Below, piece after piece: positions 9,401 to 19,195 of a stretch of 64,000 nt of DNA. The notes under the pieces were generated by a model. It had not been told where the DNA came from. It was given only the letters and a program-made list of their open reading frames with translations, and did not search any database. A program made the translations under genes and the position numbers. The first letter of the stretch is position 1, and every line of letters starts with the position of its first letter. The stretch is taken from NCBI RefSeq assembly GCF_003050935.1, contig NZ_QAOX01000001.1:806001-870000 (forward strand), read 5' to 3'. The DNA comes from Luteibacter sp. OK325. GTDB lineage: Bacteria; Pseudomonadota; Gammaproteobacteria; Xanthomonadales; Rhodanobacteraceae.

Positions 9401-12400
9401 GGCTTGTCGGTCGGCAACACGACATCGAGACCGGCCGCCGGGATGACCAGCGGCGTTTCAGACACCGTGGTCTCGCGAGCCTTGGACTCGTATTTGAAGA
9501 CGCCCGAATCCTGCTTGGTCAGCACGGAGACGAAACGCGTTTCGACGATGGCCTGCTTCAGGCCCTTCAGGTCGATACGCTTTGCCGATGGATCGATGGC
9601 GACGAGGTTGACCGCACGCTTTGCATCGCGGCTCACGTAGTCGAGGTTGTCGACGGCCTTGTAGCCGACGAGCCAGTCGTTCGACGACACCATGCCCTGT
9701 GTGGCCGCGGCGACGCTGCGTCCGCCTTCGGCCTCGTAGGCCTTGGCCAGGAAGTACAGTTGGTAGGTGGCGTCGGCGTATTTGGACAGATCCAGCGCAA
9801 ACTCCGCATGCCCCTTGTCGTCGGTTTTCGCGTCGGCGAGCTTCTCCTCGAAACCTTCCTTGGCGCGGCGCACGTCGTAGAAGTGATAGTCCTTGTAGCT
9901 GGGGAACGAGGGGAAGGCAGGGCGCAGGGTGAGTGAGCCCTCGACGCGTCGATCCGCCGCCGGTGTACCGAACAGGTTCTGCACGTCGACCAGTGCTTTG
10001 AGCTGCGCCGGCTTCACCCACCCTTCCGTCACGGCGGTGGAAAGCTTGGCGGAGACCTTCATGCGATCGGGCTGGAATTCCTTCACCTGTACCGTGGTGC
10101 TGCCTATCTGCGAGTACGGTTTACCGTCCTTGGCGATATACAGGTTCACCGTCCAGTTGCCGGTCGGCGAGGTTTCGGCCGTCGTATGGTCGAGCTCGGC
10201 GAAGCCGGCCGTATCCATTGATACGGTCTGCTGGCGCACGGTCGTGCCACGTGGGTCGACCACCTCGGCGATCAGTGGCATGCCAGCGACGCTGCGCGTC
10301 CAGCTGTTCGCGCGCACGATCATGCCGATGTGGAAGAGATCGCCGGGACGGTAGATGCCGCGATCGGAGAACAGGTAACCGGATAGCTGGCCCTGGCTGT
10401 GCGCGTTGGGCTCGCCGCCGATGTCGAAGCGGGAGAAGTCCAGCGTGCGGTCATACGAGGTCACGGGCAGGAAGGAGAGATCCTCCCCCTGGCGCACCAC
10501 GTACATGGCCGGGGTTTTCTCCTGCGTGAAGCCCTTGAGGTTGGCAAAGTGCGCACGTCCGTCAGCAGCGGTGTTCTGGGTGAATAGCGTGCTGCCATTC
10601 TTCGCGATCACCGTGACGGAGGCACCCGACACCGGCGACCCGGTGCGGATGGACTGGACGAAGATGTCCTGGCTGCCATCCATCGACTTCTTCGCGATCA
10701 CGCCCAGATCGGTGATCACGACGAGCCGCTCGTCCTTCGGCCAGTCGTACGGTGCGTGGCCGCCGTCGTCATCATCCTTTTCCGCTTCGGCCACCATGGC
10801 GTCGACGTCGGAGCCCGCGTCACTGGCCGCGGCTTCACGTGCGGCCTTGACCCGGCGCTCGCGCGCTTCCTGCTCGGCCTGCTGGTCGTAGCCCGAGAGC
10901 TTGAGCAGGAAGACACCCCGCTTGCCTGCCGCCAGGTATTGGCCAAGATCGAAGCCTTCGTAATGCGCCTTCCCCGGACCTTCGTCCGGGAAGGAGACGT
11001 TCTTCACGAAGCGGTCGACGATATGGTCCGGCGTGAAACCGTACATCTCGGGCTTGGTGTAAGTGCCGGAGTTGAGCGAAACCAGATGCTGTAACTGGTC
11101 AGGCAGCACCCGGCCGACCTCGACGTGCATGCCCGGCATGTTCCGGGAGACGACGGAAATTCGCTTGTCGCCGCTCAGCGAGAGCAGGGAGCCGTCCGCC
11201 ATGAAGCGAAGCAGGCGGGGGTAGCTGGGCACCGTGAGGATATCGACGCGCGGTTTGGCCATCACATAACCGCCGAACGAGGTCATCCCCTTGTCCACGC
11301 GCACGTAGATGCGCCGACCCGGTTCGGCGTGGTAACGGAAACTCTGCGCGGCCGACCAGTCGTTTTCGGTCGGCACCACTTCCGGTTTTAGCGGCGTGAA
11401 GGAGCGAAGATCGCTTTCACTGATTTCGCTGGCCGACCACGCGTGCTGCGTGTCTTTTGGAATGGCCCAGGCGTGGAGGTGCTTGGTCAACTCGGCATCG
11501 CTGACCGGGCCACCGAAGGTCATGACGACGACCTGCTCCGGCTCGAAGCGCGCGTTGTCGACCAGGGTAGGTGAGACTTCGTCGAGCGTGAGGCTGTACA
11601 GGCCGGGCACGCGCACCGCGGTCTCCAGCGCCTTCTCCGTGCCATCGCCACCACGGCTGCTGCGCACGCCGTCGTTGAGCTTGAGCCCTACCGAGCCATC
11701 ATCACGGGGGAGCTGGAGTGGCTGGGAATGCACGAACGCGTTGAGGTGGTGTTCGTCGTAGGTGACGCTGAACTTGAGCTCCGCGCCATGTTTTTCGTTG
11801 CGATTGCGCAGGTCGAGCGCGAGGTGCTTCTCCAGTTGGGCTGCGTCCACGGGGTAGTTGAAGCCCAGCTGGATGATGGTCTTCTTCTTGGTCGGGTCCT
11901 GCGGGTCCTGGTAGAACTCGCCATTGACCACGCGCGCCGTGAAGGGCGCCGTGGCGACGTCGAAGTGGTCATCCGCCAGGAGCACGTGAGGCGCAAAGAC
12001 TTTGGCCTTGTCGAAGCGAACCTCGATCTTCCGGCCCACCGGCCAGTCGGCCGCTGGAACGAACCGCAGCGTGCGATCGTTCTCCCAGGTCCATTGGCCC
12101 GCGAGTTTCGGGTCCATGGCGATGCCATCGGTAACCGGTTTGCCCAGCGACTCCAGCCTGGCGGCCGACGCGGAAAAGGTGACCGTGAGGGGATGGATGG
12201 TCACCGGCGCGTGGTCGTAGTCGCTGATGTCCGGCGCCGGCGCCTCGAAGGTGATCCGGTTCGGTTCCACCGGTTTCGGGCGGCTCTCCCACCAGTGCCA
12301 GCCGAACCAGCCGGCGGCCGCAAAGATGAGCACGCCGGCGATGGTGCCCGTGAACTTCAGGGGATGCTGGCGAGCGGCCCGCCCGGTCGCCGGCACCCAG

Positions 12401-12516
12401 GCGGGCGCGGACCAGGACATATTGCCGAAGACGGGGCGCAGGGCCGTGCTAAGCAGCCAGAGCAGGCCGCGCAGCAGGCGGACGGGTAACGATGCGATGA
12501 AACGAAGCAGATCCAT
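6484..12516 (-). CDS. yfhM: Large bacterial alpha-2-macroglobulin with thioester
   Basis: A 2010-residue periplasmic protease trap. The start at 12516 is chosen because GGAAGGG precedes that ATG; the open frame runs 20 codons further. A hydrophobic segment at about residues 55-74 should anchor it in the inner membrane; there is no lipobox, unlike E. coli YfhM. The thioester motif CTEQ (Cys about 1495, in FPHYCTEQV) is intact, so it should bind attacking proteases covalently. Repeated MG domains fill the N-terminal half, including an RGIYRPGD-type segment. It is longer than E. coli YfhM (about 1650 residues). An acidic Ser/Asp/Glu/Gly-rich stretch at about residues 1880-1930 interrupts the C-terminal region. 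It is the first gene of the pair with pbpC. Confidence 0.93.
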   Translation of the reverse strand: MDLLRFIASLPVRLLRGLLWLLSTALRPVFGNMSWSAPAWVPATGRAARQHPLKFTGTIAGVLIFAAAGWFGWHWWESRPKPVEPNRITFEAPAPDISDYDHAPVTIHPLTVTFSASAARLESLGKPVTDGIAMDPKLAGQWTWENDRTLRFVPAADWPVGRKIEVRFDKAKVFAPHVLLADDHFDVATAPFTARVVNGEFYQDPQDPTKKKTIIQLGFNYPVDAAQLEKHLALDLRNRNEKHGAELKFSVTYDEHHLNAFVHSQPLQLPRDDGSVGLKLNDGVRSSRGGDGTEKALETAVRVPGLYSLTLDEVSPTLVDNARFEPEQVVVMTFGGPVSDAELTKHLHAWAIPKDTQHAWSASEISESDLRSFTPLKPEVVPTENDWSAAQSFRYHAEPGRRIYVRVDKGMTSFGGYVMAKPRVDILTVPSYPRLLRFMADGSLLSLSGDKRISVVSRNMPGMHVEVGRVLPDQLQHLVSLNSGTYTKPEMYGFTPDHIVDRFVKNVSFPDEGPGKAHYEGFDLGQYLAAGKRGVFLLKLSGYDQQAEQEARERRVKAAREAAASDAGSDVDAMVAEAEKDDDDGGHAPYDWPKDERLVVITDLGVIAKKSMDGSQDIFVQSIRTGSPVSGASVTVIAKNGSTLFTQNTAADGRAHFANLKGFTQEKTPAMYVVRQGEDLSFLPVTSYDRTLDFSRFDIGGEPNAHSQGQLSGYLFSDRGIYRPGDLFHIGMIVRANSWTRSVAGMPLIAEVVDPRGTTVRQQTVSMDTAGFAELDHTTAETSPTGNWTVNLYIAKDGKPYSQIGSTTVQVKEFQPDRMKVSAKLSTAVTEGWVKPAQLKALVDVQNLFGTPAADRRVEGSLTLRPAFPSFPSYKDYHFYDVRRAKEGFEEKLADAKTDDKGHAEFALDLSKYADATYQLYFLAKAYEAEGGRSVAAATQGMVSSNDWLVGYKAVDNLDYVSRDAKRAVNLVAIDPSAKRIDLKGLKQAIVETRFVSVLTKQDSGVFKYESKARETTVSETPLVIPAAGLDVVLPTDKPGNFALVLKNAEGKEVNRVAWSVAGEGNVSRSLERNAELQLTLSKKDYAPGEAVDIAIRAPYAGSGLITIERDKVYAHAWFHAESTSTVQHITVPADFEGNGYINVQYVRDPSSDEIFMSPLSFGVVPFSVNMDARRNVLAVESPQLVKPGDTVTFHVTSTTPTRAVVFAVDEGILQVAHYKLGDPLQYFFRKRMLEVSTSQILDLIIPDFQKLMTMAAPGGDADGAIGRQLNPFRRKRDKPVAYWSGIVDIDGSRDLTYKVPDYFNGKLRVMAVSVSPEKIGTFEGATTVRGDFVLSPNVPTTLAPGDEAEISVGVANNLTGLGGKEVPVAVNLKLGPQLQIVGDAAKTLSLGEMREGVAIFRVRATDKLGSGNMTFTAGFNGKSAKQSVDLSVRPASPLRTDLAFGHVDAHGRGDVTSLRDMHDEYAKRDASFSTVPIVLARGLAAYLVDFPHYCTEQVISAAMPALILGKRPEFGDIKPARMIGDDTPPADPVAALFDVLRARQNGQGGFGLWTATPDTHVFATDYAVHYLIEAGDHGVAVPADLLASADNALRQIAADDGGDTLVAMRERAYAIYLLTRQGNVTTNDLASLQRRLEEVYPKQWHDDLAAAWLAASYQLLHQEKLANDLMARPRKLLARQPVDETYDYSDYYDTPIRDASVLYLLAKHFPEQAKALPPETIENLVRPLGKGHYNTLSSGMIIMALDAWATQAGGDVSKLSIGSVAANGTVSPIGAVKGSLVDAHWAAGAQRLRLVNDADATAWYGVAQTGFDRKPSADTRKDGLEIVRTYTDTKGKSIGTVNTGDEIDVHVKVRSTTDHDVHNVAIVDLLPGGFEPVLDTAPPADAAEATPSSDESTSDSSGASDEVDAPADGEGDGGAAEGADDNTPAWRSPIGNPESTWKPEYADVREDRVVVYGTASTDVQEFIYRIKATNAGKFVIPPALIESLYDRSVQARAPGGGAMTVERKP

Positions 12517-12877
12517 GTTCCCTTCCGATCCTTTGATTCGTATGACGGCGTGATGCCGTGCCTGCGAATACGTCAACGCCGGCCACGCGCCCAGGGCGGT
12601 GTTCCGGCAGCCTTCCTACGTATCCCCAAGGTGATGCTGCGCCCGACCCCTGTCGTGACAGCGTCCGGATTCTGACATAGCGCCGCCATGCTTCGGGAGA
12701 TTTCGGGGCGCTTGTGCGTGAAGCTGGTTTGCAATGCATTCGCAATAGAACAAATCGGAAATCACTTACGCATTTCACGTCACGTGATCGGTCTCACGCC
12801 TCCGCGCTCGAAGCGTTCAACGGACGCATCACTTGCGATATCGTTGGCCGGCACGGGGACGAGCGAAGGGGAAATGG
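12517..12877. other. Divergent intergenic region, yfhM / HWE kinase
   Basis: A 361-base stretch with no gene I can support. It must hold the yfhM promoter and that of the kinase gene. A short AT-richer segment around 12725-12770 (TTGCAATGCATTCGCAATAG) is the likeliest promoter-bearing part, but no element is clear enough to name. Confidence 0.4.
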
Positions 12878-13930
12878 ATGTACCACGAGGCCAAGAGTCC
12901 TTATGAACGAGCCCTCTCAGCCAGCGACCGCGAGTTTCGCGAACTGGCCGATTTTGCGCCCGTCATGATCTGGCGTTCCGGTATGGACCAGCTCTGCGAC
13001 TGGTTCAACTTACCCTGGCTAGCCTATACCGGGCGCCCGATGATCGACGAAGTCGGCAAGGGTTGGGCCGAAGGTGTCCACCCCGAGGATCTGCAACGCT
13101 GCCTGTCCACGTACGCGGGCGCCTTCCAGGCTCGCGAGCCCTTCTCGATGGAGTACCGACTCCGCCGCCATGACGGCATGTACCGCTGGCTACTCGATAA
13201 CGGCAAGCCTTTTTATCGCGACGATAGCTTCGCCGGCTATTGGGGTAGCTGCATCGATGTTACGGCTCATCGGGATGCGCAACAGGCGCAACGTATCCTG
13301 GTCAACGAACTGAGCCATCGGGTGAAGAATACGCTGGCCGTGGTCCAGGCCATGGCTACGCAGAGCTTCGACACCGACCGACCGGTCGCCGAATCGCTGG
13401 AAGCGTTCGAAAGTCGACTCCGGGCCCTCTCCGGTGCACATGACCTGCTGGTGACCCGTGCCTGGGAGGAGGTGGCGTTACGCGGCGTCCTGGAAACCAC
13501 CATCGCCCCCCACGATCCGGGCCACTCGCGCATCGCCATCGGCGGCCCCCCGCTCATGCTGGCGTCGGCCCCCTCGGTGGCAGTCGCCATGGCGGTGCAC
13601 GAGCTACTGACCAATGCCGCCAAATACGGGGCGCTGTCGACCTCGTCGGGAAGGGTGGACCTGTGCTGGCGGTTCGATGCCGCTTCGCAGCGGGCGCACA
13701 TGACCTGGAAGGAAACCGGCGGGCCACCCGTGGCGCCGCCTGCCCGTCGCGGTTTCGGTATCCGGTTCATCGAGCGGGTGCTGGCCAGCCAGGCCGGCGG
13801 CGTGGCGACGGTCGCCTTCGAGGCGGACGGCATGCGTTGCAGTTTTGAAACACCCGCGCGCTCGTGGGCACATCCCGCTGAAATATATTCGTACACCGAT
13901 GTCGATTCGCTGGGGGCACAATCGACGTAG
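12878..13930 (+). CDS. PAS-HWE family sensor histidine kinase
   Basis: A 350-residue soluble kinase. An N-terminal PAS domain of the PAS_3 type (about residues 25-135: WRSGMDQLCDWFNLPWLAYTG, VHPEDLQRC, YRLRRHDGMYRWLL) is followed by the HWE-type dimerisation and phosphoacceptor region (NELSHRVKNTLAVVQAMA). The ATPase domain has VHELLTNAAKYGALS (N box), WKETGGP (the WxE of the family) and GFGIRFIER. No receiver domain or partner regulator is nearby. The open frame begins at a TTG at 12833, but the ATG at 12878 with GAAGGGGAA before it is better. Its last codons carry the promoter of the following ECF42 operon. Confidence 0.85.
   Translation: MYHEAKSPYERALSASDREFRELADFAPVMIWRSGMDQLCDWFNLPWLAYTGRPMIDEVGKGWAEGVHPEDLQRCLSTYAGAFQAREPFSMEYRLRRHDGMYRWLLDNGKPFYRDDSFAGYWGSCIDVTAHRDAQQAQRILVNELSHRVKNTLAVVQAMATQSFDTDRPVAESLEAFESRLRALSGAHDLLVTRAWEEVALRGVLETTIAPHDPGHSRIAIGGPPLMLASAPSVAVAMAVHELLTNAAKYGALSTSSGRVDLCWRFDAASQRAHMTWKETGGPPVAPPARRGFGIRFIERVLASQAGGVATVAFEADGMRCSFETPARSWAHPAEIYSYTDVDSLGAQST
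13900..13926 (+). promoter_or_regulatory. ECF42-type promoter for the DGPF operon
   Basis: TGTCGA (13900-13905), a 17-base spacer, then CGAC (13923-13926). This fits the consensus I recall for ECF42 sigma factors (-35 TGTCGA, -10 CGA/TC). It lies inside the end of the kinase gene, with the start about 8 bases past the -10 and a leader of about 40 bases to the ATG at 13977. It implies positive autoregulation, because the ECF42 gene is in the operon downstream. Confidence 0.65.
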
Positions 13931-13976
13931 TCATGAAAGCCGGGGAGTGACCCGGCTATGGCAACGGAGAAGGCAC

Positions 13977-14408
13977 ATGCGTTTCATGGTGATCCTCAAG
14001 GCGACGAAGGCCTCTGAAGCTGGCGAAATGCCCAGCGAGGCCTTGATGACGGCGATGATCAGGTTCAACGAGGAACTGGTGAATGCAGGTGTGCTTCTCG
14101 CCGCCGACGGGTTGCGCCCGAGCAGCGACGGCGCACGTATCCGCTTCAACGGCGACCGGCGTGACGTCACCGATGGACCGTTCGCGGAAACCCGTGAACT
14201 GGTCGCCGGCTACTGGCTGATCCAGGTTCGCTCGCTCGACGAGGCCATCGAGTGGATGAAGCGCGCCCCGAATCCGATGGAAGGAGACACCTCGGAAATT
14301 GAGATTCGTCGCATGTTCGAGATGGACGATTTCGGCGAAGAATCGTTGACCCCCGAAGCCCGCGCAACGGTAGAACGCATGCACGCGGAAGTCGCTTCGA
14401 AGTCCTGA
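13977..14408 (+). CDS. DGPF (YCII-like) domain protein
   Basis: A 143-residue protein with a single DGPF/YCII-related domain: MRFMVILKATKASEAGE at the start, RRDVTDGPFAETRELVAG in the middle and a C-terminal helix. The family adopts a ferredoxin-like dimeric fold; no reaction is established, and the usual partner is an ECF42 sigma factor, present here three genes downstream. The ATG at 13977 follows GGAGAAGG; the frame is open further upstream but overlaps the kinase gene. It is the first gene of the operon. Confidence 0.85.
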   Translation: MRFMVILKATKASEAGEMPSEALMTAMIRFNEELVNAGVLLAADGLRPSSDGARIRFNGDRRDVTDGPFAETRELVAGYWLIQVRSLDEAIEWMKRAPNPMEGDTSEIEIRRMFEMDDFGEESLTPEARATVERMHAEVASKS

Positions 14409-14432
14409 CCCCTCCTCCAAAGGAACACCGCC

Positions 14433-14864
14433 ATGACCGTTACCCCTTACCTCAGTTTCAACGGCAACTGCGAGGAAGCCTTCGAGTTCTATGCGAAGGT
14501 GCTCGGCGCGAAGATCCTCATGATGGGCCGCTACAAGGAGATGCCGCCGCAACCCGGGCAGCCGGCCTTGCCGAAGGAATCTGAAGAAAAGATCATGCAT
14601 GCCCGGTTGCAGATTGGTAACCAGTGGTTGATGGCCTCGGACTGCCCACCCCATATGCCGTTCCCGGGCATGCACGGTGTCTCGATCGCCCTGGGCTTCG
14701 ATGAGGCCGCGGAAGCAGATCGCGTATTCGCCGCGTTGTCCGCGGGCGGCAGCGTTCATATGCCGATCGCCGAAACGTTCTGGGCCGAACGCTTCGGCAT
14801 GTTCACCGACAAGTTCGGCACCAGCTGGATGATCAACGGCGCCGAGAAGCGTCCCAACCCGTAA
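14433..14864 (+). CDS. PhnB-like VOC protein
   Basis: A 143-residue VOC-fold protein of the PhnB/3-demethylubiquinone-methyltransferase-like kind (VTPYLSFNGNCEEAFEFYAK, HARLQIGNQWLMASDCPP, ETFWAERFGMFTDKFGTSWM). AAAGGA precedes the ATG. It sits between the two DGPF genes and is probably co-transcribed. PhnB-like and DGPF proteins recur next to ECF42 factors. The substrate is unknown. Confidence 0.8.
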   Translation: MTVTPYLSFNGNCEEAFEFYAKVLGAKILMMGRYKEMPPQPGQPALPKESEEKIMHARLQIGNQWLMASDCPPHMPFPGMHGVSIALGFDEAAEADRVFAALSAGGSVHMPIAETFWAERFGMFTDKFGTSWMINGAEKRPNP

Positions 14865-14877
14865 CCGGAGGAAAGGC

Positions 14878-15648
14878 ATGCGCTTCCTGATCGTACGTAA
14901 GGCTGACACCGATAGCGAAGCCGGAGCGTCACCCAGCCGCGAGCTGGTCGATGCCATGGCCGAGCATCTCGATACGCTGGCGGCTGACGGGCGCTTCCTG
15001 GCCGGAGAGGGCCTCAAGCCCAGCCGCGACGGCGTCCGCATTCATTTCGCCGATGGTCGCCGGCCTGTCGTGGTGGATGGGCCCTTCGCCGAGACCAGGG
15101 AGCTGGTGGCGGGCTTCAGCATCATCGAGGCCGATTCGATGGAGCAGGCCGTCGCCTGGGTATCGGGCTGGCCGGCAGAGGACGCCCACGGCGCGGCCGA
15201 GGTCGAAGTACGGCCCATCGGTTGCCCGGGCGGGTTATCCGGCTTCGGTGACCCGGCCGAAGGCGACTCGGAGTTGCCGCGCTACATCGTGATGCTCAAG
15301 GCCAACGAGCGCAGCGAAACGGACTTCGATCCGGGTCCGGAAATCCTCGGCAAGATGATGGAAGCGAACAAGGCTGGTCACGAGGCCGGTTTCCTCATCG
15401 CCGGTTTCGGTCTGTCATCGAGCCGGCACGCGAAGCGGGTTCGTTTTGGCAAGGGCCGTGCCACCGTGTTCGACGGACCCTTCGCCGAGATAAAGGAAAT
15501 GGTCGCGGGATTCTGGGTACTGCGCGTGGCCTCGATCGACGAGGTCATTGCATGGACGCAGACCTATCCCTTCCCCGACGGCGAAGACGCCCGCCTGGAG
15601 ATCCGGCCGCTGTATGCCATGCGTGAGTTGCTCGCCACGCTCAGCTGA
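14878..15648 (+). CDS. Tandem double-DGPF (YCII-like) protein
   Basis: A 256-residue protein made of two DGPF domains, residues about 1-115 and 135-256. Each half carries the signature: VVVDGPFAETRELVAGFSII and VFDGPFAEIKEMVAGFWVL. The halves look like an internal duplication with a short linker, so one chain may form the dimer that single-domain relatives build from two. GGAGGAAAGG precedes the ATG. It is followed at 52 bases by the ECF42 gene. Confidence 0.82.
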   Translation: MRFLIVRKADTDSEAGASPSRELVDAMAEHLDTLAADGRFLAGEGLKPSRDGVRIHFADGRRPVVVDGPFAETRELVAGFSIIEADSMEQAVAWVSGWPAEDAHGAAEVEVRPIGCPGGLSGFGDPAEGDSELPRYIVMLKANERSETDFDPGPEILGKMMEANKAGHEAGFLIAGFGLSSSRHAKRVRFGKGRATVFDGPFAEIKEMVAGFWVLRVASIDEVIAWTQTYPFPDGEDARLEIRPLYAMRELLATLS

Positions 15649-15670
15649 TGCCGCAGCGCGCCTTGCCTCT

Positions 15671-15699
15671 CATCACGGCGGATGCTTTGATCCGCCGTG

Positions 15700-15702
<3 letters not shown>
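15671..15702 (+). promoter_or_regulatory. Hairpin overlapping the ECF42 start codon
   Basis: CATCACGGCGGAT (15671-15683), loop GCTTTG, and ATCCGCCGTGATG (15690-15702) form a perfect 13-bp stem. The 3' arm contains both candidate start codons (GTG 15697, ATG 15700). No ribosome binding site is visible outside it and no T-run follows. It may block initiation or act as a weak intra-operon terminator. Confidence 0.7.
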
Positions 15703-17506
<1,804 letters not shown>

Positions 17507-17507
17507 G

Positions 17508-17984
17508 TCAGTGCTTTACCTCGAAGTCGACATCCGCGCCATCAGGGAGATCGTCGAGCTGCTGCAGGATCGAACCGGTGAGTTCGAAGTGTTCCTTCGC
17601 AGGAACCGGGTTCAGGTTCTCCACCGTGTACTCGCCTTCGACGAAGATCGGCAACGTGACATAGCTGTAGCACTCGCCTTCCGCGCGTGTCTTGCCGGCT
17701 TCGAGCAACGCTTCGATGAGCCCCGGAAGGAGCCAGTCGTCAGCGGCTTCCTCGCGAAGCAGGTTGTTGAACTCCGGCACGTTGTCCGCGACGCGCTCGA
17801 CTTCGGCCGTGCCGGTGTTCAGCCAGAAGATGCCGCCGGCATCAGCTTCGAAGAACATGTCGCCCAGCGCCGTGAACAGCAGCGGGGTGAACGCGTCACC
17901 GATGAGCCAGTTCCAGGATTCGGCGAGCGCATCGATCGCTTCCTTGTCCGGCGTGCAGATGAGATCGTTCCAGGTGAGCGCCAT
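17508..17984 (-). CDS. Tdi1/DUF1851-like protein (possible orphan immunity protein)
   Basis: A 158-residue soluble acidic protein resembling the DUF1851/T6SS immunity Tdi1 C-terminal family: WNWLIGDAFTPLLFTALGDMFFEADAGGIFWLNTGTAEVERVADN, with conserved aromatic residues. In Agrobacterium, Tdi1 neutralises a type VI secreted DNase. No toxin or secretion gene is visible here, so this copy would be an orphan or have another role. The frame is open 17 codons further upstream, but the ATG at 17984 fits the family better. It converges on the VOC gene with one base between. Confidence 0.55.
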   Translation of the reverse strand: MALTWNDLICTPDKEAIDALAESWNWLIGDAFTPLLFTALGDMFFEADAGGIFWLNTGTAEVERVADNVPEFNNLLREEAADDWLLPGLIEALLEAGKTRAEGECYSYVTLPIFVEGEYTVENLNPVPAKEHFELTGSILQQLDDLPDGADVDFEVKH

Positions 17985-18053
17985 GGGGCTGGCCTTCGTA
18001 CGTATCGGGGGAGGGTCCGGGGATTTTAAGCCCATTCTCCCGGTCGGGTGGCC

Positions 18054-19190
18054 TCAGCGAACGAGGCCCGCGATGACGGCCTGGACAAAAGCGGTGCGTG
18101 CCCTGGCCTGCTCATCATTCGTGGCCACCGGCCACGCCGCCATCTGCACGATCACCAGATGGCGGGAGGGATCGACGTAAAGCAGTTGCCCGAAGATGCC
18201 GATGCCAGCGAAGGCACCGTTGTCGTACGTCCACCACTGGTAGCCGTAGCCGCGACCAGGCACGCCGATGTCTGCGTGCTTGTGCGTGGCGTCGGCAATC
18301 CAGCCATCCGCAAGGACAGGCCTTCCGTTCGCGATGCCGCCATCGAGCAGGAACTGACCCAGGCGCGCGTAATCTGCCAGTGTGGCCGAAACACCCGAGC
18401 CGCCAGCCTCTGTGCCGTCGATCTCGTCCTTCAGCCAGAGCGCATCGGAAGCCATGCCGTACGGCTTCCAGACCTTCTCGGAGAGATACGCGGCCAGCGT
18501 CTTACCGCTGGCGCGAGCGACGAGGATACCAATCAAATCGGTCTCGCCAGTCTTGTAGACCCAGCGCTCGCCGGGTACGAACTCGCGCGGTAGCACCGCC
18601 ATGTAGGACACCAGCAAGGGCACGCCGGGTTGGCGTGAGCCTTCGTACATCATCGCGACGTCGGATCGGGGATCGACGTAATCCTCGTTCCATCGGACGC
18701 CCGAGGTCATCGTCAACAGCTGACGCACGGTGACATCACGATACGCGCCGGCCGCAAGCTCCGGGATGTAACGCGTGACCTTGTCGTCGAGGCTGTGAAT
18801 GAAACCATCGCGCAGCGCCGCCCCGACCAGGGTCGAGGTGAACGACTTGGCCACGGAGAATGAGGTCCAGCGCGTATCGGGTGTCGCGCCAAGGCCGTAG
18901 CGCTCCAGACGCACGCGGCCATCCTGCACGACCATGATGCCGGCGACATGGTGTGCCGCCATATACGCATCGAGCGTGCTGCCATCAACAAAACGAGGCC
19001 GCACTGGCACGCCAGGGGGTAACGGGTGCGCGACCCCGTGCCGCACGACGTTACTGGCGTAATGCGTTTCCATGGTGCGGAATGCTGCTTCGCGCTGCGG
19101 TTGGTCCCAGAACAGGACGTCGGTACGTCGGGCGTGCGGCGTCGCGCAGGCGGCAAGGAGCATCGCGGCGACGAGGACGAGCCAACGCAC
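18054..19190 (-). CDS. Beta-lactamase-fold (class C-like) serine hydrolase lipoprotein
   Basis: A 378-residue exported lipoprotein. The GTG start at 19190 gives VRWLVLVAAMLLAACATPHA, a good signal peptide with lipobox LAAC; the open frame upstream belongs to another gene's DNA. The catalytic SxxK is SVAK in SFSVAKSFTSTL; Y-K-T-G-E-T-D supplies the tyrosine region, and YGYQWW is near the end. Such proteins are esterases, peptidases or D-amino acid hydrolases more often than true beta-lactamases. It starts 5 bases after the flippase-like gene stop, so the two are probably translated together at the end of the mod operon. Confidence 0.82.
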   Translation of the reverse strand: MRWLVLVAAMLLAACATPHARRTDVLFWDQPQREAAFRTMETHYASNVVRHGVAHPLPPGVPVRPRFVDGSTLDAYMAAHHVAGIMVVQDGRVRLERYGLGATPDTRWTSFSVAKSFTSTLVGAALRDGFIHSLDDKVTRYIPELAAGAYRDVTVRQLLTMTSGVRWNEDYVDPRSDVAMMYEGSRQPGVPLLVSYMAVLPREFVPGERWVYKTGETDLIGILVARASGKTLAAYLSEKVWKPYGMASDALWLKDEIDGTEAGGSGVSATLADYARLGQFLLDGGIANGRPVLADGWIADATHKHADIGVPGRGYGYQWWTYDNGAFAGIGIFGQLLYVDPSRHLVIVQMAAWPVATNDEQARARTAFVQAVIAGLVR

Positions 19191-19195
19191 GTGAT

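Noticed and set aside
8164-9936. 590-codon plus-strand open frame
   Set aside because: Lies entirely antisense to the alpha-2-macroglobulin gene; His/Asp/Arg-rich composition typical of a GC-rich shadow frame, no domain.
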